Source: Collinsella aerofaciens
GTDB lineage: Bacteria; Actinomycetota; Coriobacteriia; Coriobacteriales; Coriobacteriaceae
Direction: 5' to 3'
Assembly: GCF_018785265.1 (NCBI RefSeq)
Contig: NZ_WQPK01000008.1
Coordinates: 1-64,000 of the forward strand
DNA length: 64,000 nucleotides
The stretch's first letter is position 1; every line of letters begins with the position of its first letter. Position numbers and translations under genes: made by a program. A model generated the notes under the pieces. The model was not told the origin of the DNA and searched no databases. It saw only the letters and a list, made by a program, of their open reading frames with translations. Below, piece after piece: positions 9,046 through 17,556 of this stretch.

Positions 9046-9205
9046 GGTTCCCCCTCTTGTTGGCGGGGAGCCGGTGCCCACCCGCGTGAATGAACGAAAA
9101 TAGCCTTCATAGTGTACACGTTATATGGGGTTTCTCGCCCCTCGCAGCCATCAGCGCACGGCAAACGCACGACCTGGGCCCCTATTTGACGGCAATTGAA
9201 GTGTT

Positions 9206-9238
9206 TTCAAACGTTACAGATGATGTAATACGTTTGAA
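9206..9238. promoter_or_regulatory. Inverted repeat in the guaA-asparaginase intergenic region
   Basis: Two arms sharing TTCAAACGT and TACA face each other around a short centre, one arm carrying two extra bases. The repeat lies about 75 bases before the asparaginase start and 160 before guaA, between two divergent genes, overlapping possible promoter elements (TTGACG and TTGAAG hexamers lie just upstream). It looks like an operator for a dimeric repressor; which gene it controls cannot be told. Confidence 0.45.
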
Positions 9239-9312
9239 CATTGGACGCCCTGTGCCACAATACTGCCGAACGACTCCGCCTCTGCGGCGGCAAATACGAT
9301 AGGAATACCAGC

Positions 9313-10326
9313 ATGAAGCGCATCCTTCTCATCGCCACGGGCGGCACCATCGCATCGACCGAGGACGGCAACGGCCTCTCCCCCGCCCTGACCGGTGAAG
9401 AGCTCGCCCAGAGCGTCCCCGAGATCTCGGGCCTCTGCGAGCTCGACGTCGTGCAGCCCATGAACATCGACAGCACCAACATGCGCCCCAGCGACTGGAT
9501 GTGTATCCGCGACGTCATCGTCAAGGGCTATGCCGACCACGACGGATTCGTGATTCTACACGGCACCGACACCATGAGCTACACCGCGGCGGCGCTTTCC
9601 TATCTGATTCAGGACAGCCCTAAGCCTATCGTGCTCACCGGCTCGCAAAAGCCCATGGGCAATCCCTTTACCGACGCCAAGCTCAACCTGTACCAGAGCC
9701 TGCTCTATGCGCTCGACGAGCATTCGCACGACGTTTCGATCGTGTTTGGCGGCGTAGCCATTGCCGGCACGCGCGCCCGCAAGCAGCGCACCATGAGCTT
9801 TAACGCGTTCATTAGCGTCAACTATCCGCCCATTGCCTACATCCGCAACGACCGCATCGTGCGCAACGGGCTCCACGGCACGCATCAGGGCGAAAACCCG
9901 GTGCGTTTCTACGACAGCATCAACCCACGCGTGTTTGTCCTTAAGCTTACGCCCGGCGTGAACCCGGGCATCCTCGACGCCCTTGCCGACAGCTACGACG
10001 CCGTGATTCTGGAGACCTTTGGCATTGGCGGTATTCCCGAGTTTGGCGAGTCCGGCGAGTCGTTCCAAGAGGCAATTTTCCGCTGGGTCGATTCGGGTCG
10101 CACCGTCGTTATGACCACGCAGGTCCCCGAAGAGGGCCTCGATCTGGGCGTTTATGAGGTCGGCCGCGCTTACGCCGATCATCCGGGCATTCTGCGCGGC
10201 GATGATATGACCACCGAGACGCTCGTGGCCAAAACCATGTGGGCACTCGGCCAGTCACGTGATGCGGCCGAGATTCGGCGCCTGTTCTACAGCCAAGTCA
10301 ACCACGACCGCATCCCGATGGCGTAA
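9313..10326 (+). CDS. ansA: Type I (cytoplasmic) L-asparaginase
   Basis: This 337-residue enzyme hydrolyses asparagine to aspartate and ammonia. The first catalytic threonine lies in ATGGTIAS near the N-terminus and the second triad sits in HGTDTMSYTAAALSYL near residue 85, both diagnostic. There is no signal peptide, so it is the cytosolic type. I chose the ATG giving MKRILLIATGG, with AGGA eight bases upstream; the frame reaches 24 codons further back without conservation. It is divergent from guaA and shares its intergenic inverted repeat. Confidence 0.95.
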   Translation: MKRILLIATGGTIASTEDGNGLSPALTGEELAQSVPEISGLCELDVVQPMNIDSTNMRPSDWMCIRDVIVKGYADHDGFVILHGTDTMSYTAAALSYLIQDSPKPIVLTGSQKPMGNPFTDAKLNLYQSLLYALDEHSHDVSIVFGGVAIAGTRARKQRTMSFNAFISVNYPPIAYIRNDRIVRNGLHGTHQGENPVRFYDSINPRVFVLKLTPGVNPGILDALADSYDAVILETFGIGGIPEFGESGESFQEAIFRWVDSGRTVVMTTQVPEEGLDLGVYEVGRAYADHPGILRGDDMTTETLVAKTMWALGQSRDAAEIRRLFYSQVNHDRIPMA

Positions 10327-10339
10327 TTCAGTTGTCGAC

Positions 10340-10361
10340 GGGTATCCCCTATTCGATACCC
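10340..10361. terminator. Possible weak bidirectional terminator
   Basis: GGGTATC and GATACCC form a 7-bp stem around 8 bases between the convergent ansA and XRE genes, overlapping the XRE stop. There is no U run on either side, so termination would be weak. Confidence 0.3.
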
Positions 10362-10567
10362 TCGAGAAGCTCTGACACCGTCATGCCGAGTGCGGGCGCG
10401 ATCTTAAATAGAACCTTGAGCGTGAAATTTGCCGTCCCATCTTCGATTCGGTCGAGGTAGGGTCGGCTGATTCCTGTCGCCACACAAAAATCAACCTTGG
10501 AGATACCAAGGTCCCTGCGTGTCTCTTCGACCCGCCTGCCAAGAATCTGTTTCGCACGTTCGTCCAT
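10349..10567 (-). CDS. XRE-family helix-turn-helix regulator
   Basis: This 72-residue protein is a single HTH domain: the recognition region is GISKVDFCVATGISRPYLDRIEDG, and the C-terminal part (LFKIAPALGMTVSELLEG) is the usual fourth and fifth helix. It has no sensor or catalytic domain. A perfect 24-bp palindrome lies 30 bases upstream, between this gene and a divergent unknown gene, so it probably represses both. Such small XRE proteins are often antitoxin-type regulators, but the partner here does not look like a known toxin. Confidence 0.85.
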   Translation of the reverse strand: MDERAKQILGRRVEETRRDLGISKVDFCVATGISRPYLDRIEDGTANFTLKVLFKIAPALGMTVSELLEGIE

Positions 10568-10596
10568 GCAGCCGAGTTTGAAATGGAGCCGAACAT

Positions 10597-10620
10597 AAAC
10601 GTAAACTATAGTTTACGTTT
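10597..10620. promoter_or_regulatory. Perfect 24-bp palindrome, probable XRE operator
   Basis: AAACGTAAAC-TATA-GTTTACGTTT is symmetrical over its whole length and sits between the divergent XRE gene and the next gene, 24 bases before the latter's start. Its centre TATA resembles part of a -10 element. It is best explained as the operator of the small XRE protein. Confidence 0.75.
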
Positions 10621-10643
10621 TCCCGAATACACAGGAGTTTTCT

Positions 10644-11033
10644 ATGTCGGGTTCTTCGGTCCGCATGTACCGAGCCACGCTTCGCACAAACAGCGCGCCG
10701 CCCAAGCTCGTCGTCGTTGAAGCTGAATGCCTTTCGCCCGATGAGCGCACAGCATTTGCATTGCTATCAAGTCGCGTCGCCGCCGTTCTGGTCCCTTGCC
10801 CGGCGCGAGGTGAACTTGCCATCCGATGCCAAACGCACGGCTGCTCGCTCAATCAGGCTGCCGTAATCGCAACCAGCCAACGCGGCCTGCCGCTCCTTTT
10901 AGAAGCCGGCATAGCACTCGCCCTTCGCGGCGCCGGATACGAAAACGAGGCCGCCGCCGATGCAGTCTTTCAACCACGATCGAGCGGCGGCCTCGCAGCA
11001 GCCATTGAATATGCGTGCAGGCTCGTTGCCTAA
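10644..11033 (+). CDS. Protein of unknown function divergent from XRE regulator
   Basis: The 129-residue product is rich in alanine and leucine, with several segments that look like short helices and strands and two cysteines in IRCQTHGCSLNQAA. I see no signal peptide, transmembrane segment or known catalytic motif. The start is supported by an AGGAG site seven bases upstream. Sharing an operator with the XRE gene suggests that the two act together; a toxin-like or metabolic role would be a guess. Confidence 0.6.
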   Translation: MSGSSVRMYRATLRTNSAPPKLVVVEAECLSPDERTAFALLSSRVAAVLVPCPARGELAIRCQTHGCSLNQAAVIATSQRGLPLLLEAGIALALRGAGYENEAAADAVFQPRSSGGLAAAIEYACRLVA

Positions 11034-11042
11034 AGGCGCAAG

Positions 11043-11426
11043 CTAAAAGCCCAGGCCAAAGCCCATACCGGTAATCGCCGAATACATAAAGTAGACGTTG
11101 ATCACGTTGAGGAACACACCCGTGATGCAACCGTTACGCAGGTAGCGCTCGCACACGATGCGCGCCATGGCGGCGGAGTCATCATTGTTCTTTGCCTGGC
11201 GTCCCGCCGTAAAGTACGTCGCCACGCTCAGCAGCAGATTGAGCACCGGCAACGCCAGCAGCTCGTAGCTCTTGCCCCAGCGCGTCGCCTCGCCGGCGGC
11301 ATTAAACTTCGTTGCCACCTCGGGACCAATGTTGGGGATAACACACGCTGCGACCACCAGCGGAATCACCGCAAGTACGAGCAGCGCAATACCCATGTAG
11401 CCAGCTTTTTTGCCATATTTAAACAT
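11043..11426 (-). CDS. DUF1648-like small membrane protein
   Basis: This 127-residue protein has three hydrophobic segments: near residues 10-32, 56-72, and 95-115. The stretch between the first two (IPNIGPEVATKFNAAGEATRWG) resembles the DUF1648 domain of SdpI-like membrane proteins, where a short extracytoplasmic loop carries the conserved P and W. Its AAGGA ribosome site overlaps the end of ychF, 11 bases away, so the two genes are likely cotranscribed. Function is unknown. Confidence 0.6.
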   Translation of the reverse strand: MFKYGKKAGYMGIALLVLAVIPLVVAACVIPNIGPEVATKFNAAGEATRWGKSYELLALPVLNLLLSVATYFTAGRQAKNNDDSAAMARIVCERYLRNGCITGVFLNVINVYFMYSAITGMGFGLGF

Positions 11427-11437
11427 ATGCGTCGTCC

Positions 11438-12514
11438 TTACACGTTAAAGCGGAAGTGCACGACGTCGCCATCGGCCATGACATAGTCCTTGCCCTCAAT
11501 ACGCAGCTTGCCGGCGGCCTTGGCGCCCTGCTCGCCGCCGAGCTCGATGTAGTCGTCGTAGCCAATGACCTCGGCCTTAATAAAGCCGCGCTCAAAATCG
11601 GTGTGGATGACGCCGGCGGCCTGCGGGGCGGTCGCGCCCTGACGAACCGTCCAGGCCTTGACCTCCATCTCGCCGGCCGTAAAGAACGACTGCAGACCGA
11701 GCAGCTTATAGGCCGCCTGCGCGAGCACGTCCAGACCGGGCTGCTCCAGGCCCAAGCTCTCCAGGTAGTCGGCGGCGTCCTCGGGATCGAGCTCGGAAAG
11801 CTCGGCCTCAATCTTGGCGCAGATGGGCAACGGCTTGACGCCATCGATGGGCGCCAGGTCCTCGTTGAGCATATCCTCGTCCACGTTGGCCACGTACAGA
11901 ATGGGCTTCATAGTGAGCAGGAACAGGCCCTTAGCGGCGGCACGCTCCTCGTCGGTCATCTCCATGGATGCGGCGCGCTTGCCCTCGTTGAGCCAGGCAA
12001 GCAGGCGCTTGGCCACCTCGAACTTGGGCATGAGCTCCTTGTCGCGCTTGGCCTCCTTCTCGAGCTTGGGCAGCTGCTTCTCGAGCGTGCCCATGTCGGC
12101 CAGGATGAGCTCGGTCATGATGGTGTCGGCATCGCCGGCGGGATCGACGAACTCGCCCGTGCGGCCCACCTCACGCATGACGTTGGGGTCCTCAAAGTAG
12201 CGCACGACCTCGCAGATGGCGTCGGTCTCGCGAATGTTGGCCAGGAACTGGTTGCCCAGGCCCTCACCCTCGTTAGCGCCCTTCACCAGACCTGCGATGT
12301 CGACGAACTCGACCGTCGCCGGCACAATACGACCCGGGTTAACGATGTCGGCAAGCTTTTGCAAGCGGCTATCGGGCACGTCGACGATACCCACGTTGGG
12401 GTCGATCGTGGCAAACGGGTAGTTGGCGGCAAGGCCGGTCTTTTTGGTAAGCGCGGTGAACAGCGTCGACTTGCCCACGTTGGGCAGGCCCACGATACCG
12501 ATGGAAAGGGACAC
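11438..12514 (-). CDS. ychF: Ribosome-associated GTPase/ATPase YchF (OLA1 family)
   Basis: This 358-residue Obg-family P-loop protein binds ATP in preference to GTP and associates with ribosomes. Visible motifs are GLPNVGKST (P-loop, residues 8-16), DIAGLVKGA (switch II), and a C-terminal TGS domain ending in [10 protein letters not shown], which is typical. Length equals the family norm. The start is GTG behind AGGAG at six bases. It leads a two-gene unit with the membrane protein downstream. Confidence 0.96.
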   Translation of the reverse strand: MSLSIGIVGLPNVGKSTLFTALTKKTGLAANYPFATIDPNVGIVDVPDSRLQKLADIVNPGRIVPATVEFVDIAGLVKGANEGEGLGNQFLANIRETDAICEVVRYFEDPNVMREVGRTGEFVDPAGDADTIMTELILADMGTLEKQLPKLEKEAKRDKELMPKFEVAKRLLAWLNEGKRAASMEMTDEERAAAKGLFLLTMKPILYVANVDEDMLNEDLAPIDGVKPLPICAKIEAELSELDPEDAADYLESLGLEQPGLDVLAQAAYKLLGLQSFFTAGEMEVKAWTVRQGATAPQAAGVIHTDFERGFIKAEVIGYDDYIELGGEQGAKAAGKLRIEGKDYVMADGDVVHFRFNV

Positions 12515-12628
12515 GACAGCTCCTTTTGGTACAGGTACTTCAAACCGTATAAGTATAGCGCCGCCGCAGCATCCGGGCGAATCCGGACACCGCGGCGGCG
12601 CAAATGAAGCAGAGATAGAGCTCGCTGA

Positions 12629-13882
12629 CTAGTCCGCGAGCTTCTCCACCTGATCGAGCATCTTGTCAAGCTTGGCCTTTGCCTCGGCCTTGGCCTTCTG
12701 GGCCTCTTCGTGGGCCTTGGCCTTCTGAGCGGCCTTTTCCTCGGCCTCGGGGTCGACAACGACCAGATTGGACGCATCGTGCTCGACCAGCTTGAGCGCA
12801 TGCTCGGGGCACACCTTGACGCAGGCTCCGCAACCTAGGCAATACGTAGACTCCAGTGCAAAGCGACCGCTTCCCACCAAATCGCAGGCAAACGTGGGGC
12901 ACACGTTGACGCACTCGCCGCACGACGTGCACTTGTCAAAATCGCATTCCGGCGTGCTCACCTGCATGTTCTGGGCTAGCTCGGGGTGGTTTTGCAACGT
13001 CGAGAGCACCAGCTGCCGCCCGTGCGTGAGCGAACGGCGACGCTTGGTCGTCGTGGTGCCGCACATGGTGTTGAGCGTGCGCTCCAGCTGGGTAATCTGA
13101 TGGCGATGGGCTTTGAGCTTTTGCGTCACCGAGGCCAGTGCCGCCGTCGCCGGATTGAGCTTGGTCACCGTCAGGCCCGTGGTGCGGGCAATCTTTTCCA
13201 TATACTCCTTGCGTTCGTACTCACGAAGCTTATGGCACTTGAGGCTCTTGGGGTCGACCTCCAAGCCCATACCCGTGCCGGACCACTCCTCGGCCTTCGC
13301 AATCGCCTCGCCCAGAATGTCCTCACCGCCGGTGTTGCGGCATTTATCGCACACGCCCAGCGGCAGGTACACACTCACGTTGGGATAGTCCGCCAGTACC
13401 GAGAACCAAGTCTCGGCCGTAATATCGCCCACGCAGGCAACGACGACCTCGTTTTCGCGCGGCATACGCTTGAGGGCGCGCGTGCAGGTGACGTAGGCGG
13501 TCTCGTGGCTCGTAGCGGCAGAGACGATATCGTCATACAGGTTTTTAGGCGCCAGGCGCGGCGAGATGATCGCCTCGGTCGGGCAGGCAGCGGCGCACAG
13601 ACCGCACTTGCGGCAGGAGTCGAGGATCTCAATGGCGTCTTCCTCGACCTCGATAGCGTTGACCGGGCACACGTCCATGCACGCGGTGCAGCCGCTCTTT
13701 TCGTTTTTGCAGGTCAGGCACGGAATGGTATTGCCGCGCGGGCGCTCCTTGTAGTCGGCAGGATTCCACTGCGGCGCCGACGGATCGAGTGCATCGGTCA
13801 CGCCGCCAAGCGGGTTTTTAAGAAAGTCGAAACCCTTGCTGATCTCGATAATGTCATCAAACAGATCGTGTTCCTGCGCCAT
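12629..13882 (-). CDS. Ferredoxin-like protein with four 4Fe-4S clusters
   Basis: The 417-residue protein has two N-terminal cluster motifs (CLTC...GCTACMDVCP and CRKCGLCAAACP), a long middle part with further cysteines (CDKCRNTGG), and two C-terminal clusters (CTSCGECVNVCP and CLGCGACVKVCP), then a charged Ala/Lys/Glu tail that probably forms a helix. It should carry electrons in the cytosol; a partner oxidoreductase is not beside it. I chose the ATG giving MAQEHDLFDD because GGGAGGGG precedes it by six bases. Exact role is unknown. Confidence 0.8.
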   Translation of the reverse strand: MAQEHDLFDDIIEISKGFDFLKNPLGGVTDALDPSAPQWNPADYKERPRGNTIPCLTCKNEKSGCTACMDVCPVNAIEVEEDAIEILDSCRKCGLCAAACPTEAIISPRLAPKNLYDDIVSAATSHETAYVTCTRALKRMPRENEVVVACVGDITAETWFSVLADYPNVSVYLPLGVCDKCRNTGGEDILGEAIAKAEEWSGTGMGLEVDPKSLKCHKLREYERKEYMEKIARTTGLTVTKLNPATAALASVTQKLKAHRHQITQLERTLNTMCGTTTTKRRRSLTHGRQLVLSTLQNHPELAQNMQVSTPECDFDKCTSCGECVNVCPTFACDLVGSGRFALESTYCLGCGACVKVCPEHALKLVEHDASNLVVVDPEAEEKAAQKAKAHEEAQKAKAEAKAKLDKMLDQVEKLAD

Positions 13883-14033
13883 GCGCGGCCCCTCCCTGAG
13901 CAGTGCAAACAAGCAAGAGATAATGATACGCTATCGGCCCACGCCTCGGGCAAATTACACGCGGCGCACCTTTGAGGCAAATAGTCTATAGCCTATCGCC
14001 GCCTCGATTGCACAAGATCGATCAAACGCCAAG

Positions 14034-14540
14034 CTATGCCTCGCACATGAGCTGCACGAGTTTTTGTTTGGTCACCTTGACCTGTTCGTTAGCCATATTG
14101 CGCTCGTTTCTAAAGACCGCATTTGCAACACTCTGCAGATCGGCATCGGAAATCGCACTGCACGGACCATCCATTGAGGCCGCCGTGGGGCATACGCACA
14201 ACGGCAGCTCAGCATAAAACGCAACGGCCTTGGCGATATCGAGCATCTTGCCGCCGCCAATACCCACCACCATGTCGCAATACTCGGCCTGGGCTTCCTT
14301 AGCCATTTCGACAACGGCCTCTTCCGTACACGGACCGTCATAAATCTTAAAGAACGGCTCGCTTAGATCTTCGTCCAGAAATCCATCGACGATCTGCCTG
14401 CACAGCCGATCCTCGGTGCCCTGGTCAAACAAGACATAGGCAGCGCAGCCCAACCATGACAAATACCTGCCTTGACGCGACAGTTCGCCCGGCCCCTGAA
14501 CATACCGGCCGGGACCGCCGTAAACCATAGGAAGCGCCAT
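14034..14540 (-). pseudogene. Glycerol dehydrogenase paralogue with internal deletion
   Basis: The first 125 residues follow the N-terminal nucleotide-binding half of the GldA family (GPGELSRQGRYL, VVGIGGGKMLDIAKAVAFY, CPTAASMDGPCSAIS). The frame then jumps straight to what looks like the family's C-terminal tail (NMANEQVKVTKQKLVQLM). About 200 residues are missing, including the metal-binding histidines, so it cannot be an active dehydrogenase. The intact gldA lies immediately upstream on the same strand with the same N-terminal pattern, so this is a decayed tandem paralogue. Confidence 0.7.
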
Positions 14541-14604
14541 ACGAGAATCCGACCTTCATCAAACAACGATTGGTGCAAAGTAACCTTGCCCCTTTGCACC
14601 ATAG

Positions 14605-14641
14605 AAAAAAGGGGCAAAGCCATCTGTTGGCTTTGCCCCTT
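14605..14641 (-). terminator. Terminator of gldA
   Basis: AAGGGGCAAAGCCA pairs perfectly with TGGCTTTGCCCCTT around five bases, and on the minus strand runs into TTTTTT. It starts 12 bases past the gldA stop and separates gldA from the decayed paralogue. Confidence 0.92.
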
Positions 14642-14653
14642 CCTTAGCTTGAT

Positions 14654-15754
14654 TTACTCATCCATGAGATAGTAGTGGCCCAGTGCGTCTGCACCCAGAA
14701 TGGCGTTTGCGACCATCTCGGGCGTCACCTCAAAGGGCATGTTGCACATGGTGTCCTCGGGCGCGCAGGCGGCCTCGGCAACAATCATGGCCTGCTCGCG
14801 CGTAAGCTCGGCAACGCCAAGTTCCTTCATCGTGACCGGCAGGCCCAGCTCAATGCAGAAGCCCAAGACTTCCTCGAGCTTCTCGGTCGGGGCATCCTCG
14901 AGCACCAGCTGGACGATGGTGCCGAAGGCGACCTTCTCGCCGTGATACATGCCGTGGCACTCGGGCAGCATCGTCAGGCCATTGTGGATGGCATGAGCAG
15001 CAGCAAGGCCCGAGCTCTCAAAGCCAATGCCCGAAAGCAGCGTATTGGCCTCGATGATATGCTCGACGGCAGGCGTGAGCGCACCCTTCTCCAGCGCGAC
15101 CTTGGCCTTGACGCCATCGGCCATAAGCGTCTCGTAGCAGAGCTTGGCGAGCGCCAGGCCGGCCATGCCGCCCTTGCCGCCAGCGCAGGTGCCGCCGTCG
15201 GCATCGTGCGTCGCCTGGGCCTCGAAATAGGTTGCGAGCGCATCGCCCATACCGGAAACCGTCAGGCGCACCGGGCTCGCCGCGATAACCGTCGTATCCA
15301 TAAGGACGATATTGGGGTTTGCCTTAAGGAAGAGATACTTGTCGAACTGGCCGTCATCGGTATAAAGCACCGAAAGCGCCGAGCACGGGGCATCGGTCGA
15401 AGCAATGGTGGGGCAAATGATGACCGGGGACTCCAGGTAGTAGGCGACGGCCTTCGCGGTGTCGAGGATCTTGCCGCCACCGACGCCGACGATGATGTCG
15501 CAACCGTTGTCGCGAGCGAGCGCAACCAGGCGATCGACCTCGCCCTTGGAGCACTCGCCGTTAAAGTCCTCAAACAGCAGCTCGGCCTTAGCCTCGGCAA
15601 AGCCGCCCTCGATCTTGGCACCGACGCGCTTCTTGCCCGAAGGCGTCACGATGACGAGGGCCTTAGCGCCGAGCGGCTCGACATAGGAGCCGAGCTTGGC
15701 GAGCTCGTCCGGACCCTGGATGTACTTGCTGGGGCTATTGAAAATTGCAGCCAT
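14654..15754 (-). CDS. gldA: Glycerol dehydrogenase (iron-containing ADH superfamily)
   Basis: This 366-residue enzyme oxidises glycerol to dihydroxyacetone with NAD. The NAD-binding GVGGGKILDTAKAV (near residue 95), TIASTDAPCSALSVLYTDDG, and the metal-binding stretch around AAHAIHNGLT with a later CHGMYHGEKVAFG are all family hallmarks. It has full length and begins MAAIFNSPSKYIQGP. A terminator precedes it on the same strand, so it is probably a single-gene unit. It may feed glycerol carbon or dispose of NADH in fermentation. Confidence 0.92.
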   Translation of the reverse strand: MAAIFNSPSKYIQGPDELAKLGSYVEPLGAKALVIVTPSGKKRVGAKIEGGFAEAKAELLFEDFNGECSKGEVDRLVALARDNGCDIIVGVGGGKILDTAKAVAYYLESPVIICPTIASTDAPCSALSVLYTDDGQFDKYLFLKANPNIVLMDTTVIAASPVRLTVSGMGDALATYFEAQATHDADGGTCAGGKGGMAGLALAKLCYETLMADGVKAKVALEKGALTPAVEHIIEANTLLSGIGFESSGLAAAHAIHNGLTMLPECHGMYHGEKVAFGTIVQLVLEDAPTEKLEEVLGFCIELGLPVTMKELGVAELTREQAMIVAEAACAPEDTMCNMPFEVTPEMVANAILGADALGHYYLMDE

Positions 15755-15768
15755 AACTATCCCATTCT

Positions 15769-15811
15769 CTAAAAAAGAAAGGGGCTCCGTACAGATACGT
15801 GCGGAGCCCCT
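15769..15811 (-). terminator. Terminator of the iron alcohol dehydrogenase gene
   Basis: On the minus strand AGGGGCTCCG and CGGAGCCCCT form a 10-bp stem around 12 bases, followed by TTTCTTTTTT. It lies 22 bases after the stop codon. Confidence 0.92.
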
Positions 15812-15832
15812 CGTTACGATAACAAGAGTCGA

Positions 15833-17056
15833 TTAGAAATCGATATCGGTGTCGTAGTAGCAGGCCTTGAGGATCTTCTCGAAGTCGGCAGCCTTGGTCT
15901 CACGCGGGTTCTCGGGCGTGCAGGCGTCCTGCTCGGCGTTCGCGGCGATCTCGGGCAGCTTGGCGAGGAACTCCTCCTCGGAAACCATCTGCGGGTTCTC
16001 GGCGTCGACCTTCACGCCACCATTCGCGTAATCCTTGATGGACTGCGGAATGTTGAGCTGGTCGTTGAGGTCGCGAATCTTCTGGACGAGTGCAGCGATG
16101 AGCTCCTCGTTGGTCTCGCCGGGAAGGTGCAGGATCTCCTTGGCCACGTAAGCGTAACGCTCGGCAGCACGGGGATCCTTGGAGTTCCACTGGATGACCT
16201 TGCCCAGGTACATGGCGTTAGCGGCACCGTGGATGATGTGGCCGTTCTCGAAGGCAGCACCGGTCTTGTGAGCCATGGAGTGAACGATGCCGAGCAGGCC
16301 CGAGGAGAAGGCGATACCGGCGATGCACTGAGCCTCGTGCATGTGCTGACGGGCCTCATGGTCGCCAGCATAGGACTTGGGCAGCCACTCGACGATCTCG
16401 CGGATGCCGTGCAGAGCATTGGCGTCGGTGAACATAGAGGCGCAGGTGGAAACGTAGGCCTCCATGCAGTGGGTCAGAGCATCCATGCCGGTGTGAGCGC
16501 ACAGCTTGGCGGGCATGGTGTAGGTGAGCTCGGGGTCGACGATGGCGACATCAGGGGTGATGTTGAAGTCGGCCAGCGGGTACTTGATGCCCTTTTCGTA
16601 ATCCGTGATGACGGAGAATGCGGTGACCTCGGTAGCGGTACCGGAGGTAGAGGAGATGGCGCAGAAGTGAGCCTTCTGACGCAGCTCGGGGAAGCTGAAC
16701 GGCTGGATAATGTTGTCGAAGGACTCCTCGGGATACTCGTAGAAGACCCACATGGCCTTAGCAGCATCGATGGGCGAACCGCCGCCGATAGCAACGATCC
16801 AGTCGGGCTCGAAGTCGCGCATAGCGGCTGCGCCCTTCATGACGGTCTCGATGGAGGGATCGGACTCGACGCCCTCGAACAGCTTGACCTCCATGCCGGC
16901 CTCTTTGAGGTCGGCCTCAACGTCCTGCAGGAACCCGCCGCGGCGCATAGAGCTGCCGCCAGAAACGATGATGGCCTTCTTACCCTTGAGGTTCTTTACC
17001 TCGTGGCGAGCGCCCTCACCAAAGTACAGATCGCGAGGATTGGTAAAACGTCCCAT
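15833..17056 (-). CDS. Iron-containing alcohol dehydrogenase
   Basis: The 407-residue protein belongs to the Fe-ADH family that interconverts aldehydes and alcohols with NAD(P)H. Seen are the dinucleotide motif GGGSPIDAAKAMWV near residue 95, SSTSGTATEVTAFSVITD near 150, and the metal-ligand region GIVHSMAHKTGA with a further HGAANAMYLG. The start MGRFTNPRDLYFG follows a near-perfect AGGAGG site; an upstream extension of 17 codons is not used. An inverted repeat lies in its leader. Substrate (ethanol, butanol or other) is not determined. Confidence 0.93.
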   Translation of the reverse strand: MGRFTNPRDLYFGEGARHEVKNLKGKKAIIVSGGSSMRRGGFLQDVEADLKEAGMEVKLFEGVESDPSIETVMKGAAAMRDFEPDWIVAIGGGSPIDAAKAMWVFYEYPEESFDNIIQPFSFPELRQKAHFCAISSTSGTATEVTAFSVITDYEKGIKYPLADFNITPDVAIVDPELTYTMPAKLCAHTGMDALTHCMEAYVSTCASMFTDANALHGIREIVEWLPKSYAGDHEARQHMHEAQCIAGIAFSSGLLGIVHSMAHKTGAAFENGHIIHGAANAMYLGKVIQWNSKDPRAAERYAYVAKEILHLPGETNEELIAALVQKIRDLNDQLNIPQSIKDYANGGVKVDAENPQMVSEEEFLAKLPEIAANAEQDACTPENPRETKAADFEKILKACYYDTDIDF

Positions 17057-17096
17057 ACTGTGCCTCCTAAACAAGCCCCTCTTAGACTTGCGTATA

Positions 17097-17123
17097 TAAC
17101 GGAGCACCCAATTGGCTCCGTTA
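17097..17123. promoter_or_regulatory. Inverted repeat upstream of the iron ADH gene
   Basis: TAACGGAGC and GCTCCGTTA are exact 9-bp arms separated by nine bases, 40 bases before the ADH start codon. They overlap a TATA-rich stretch (17093-17098). A dimeric redox or aldehyde-responsive regulator is plausible, or an mRNA hairpin. Confidence 0.5.
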
Positions 17124-17556
17124 GGACCGGTTTGCGCGTTGCCGGCGATGACAATGCGCGATGTCTAAACGTCTCAACGCTCAGACAAGCACTATTTTAC
17201 CGTTCTGGTTGGTCAGTTATTCACCTAAAGCCAACAATGATGAAACGTTTTTTCTATCCCTGAAGACCCTTGTGCGGCATCCATACTCCCAAGCTGGGCA
17301 AACGTTTTATCAAGGTTGACCACATATCCCGGGCAGGACTGTGCCCCTCCAAAATGCGCCCCGTTCGCCGCCAAAAATCGACCGTTTGCGGCACCGTGAT
17401 ACCACTCAGTCGTCCAAGGTGCCGACATTTGTGCGACATCCGTCTTCGTGGTGCAAAGGTGCACGTCCAAGTGCGGCACCCCCGGTGTGCCACATGCGGG
17501 TAAACTAGAACCTTATATAGAGACATTTGAACCCTAACCGCAGCAAAGGAGGCCCC
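17124..17556. other. 433-base region with no confident gene
   Basis: Between the divergent ADH and the next forward gene I see no supported protein. It has two AAACGTTTT-type sites (17240s and 17300s) and several variants of GTGCGGCAT/GTGCGACAT/GTGCGGCAC (17270-17510). A minus-strand frame through it lacks a ribosome site. It may include a dispersed intergenic repeat plus the promoters of both flanking genes. Confidence 0.4.
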
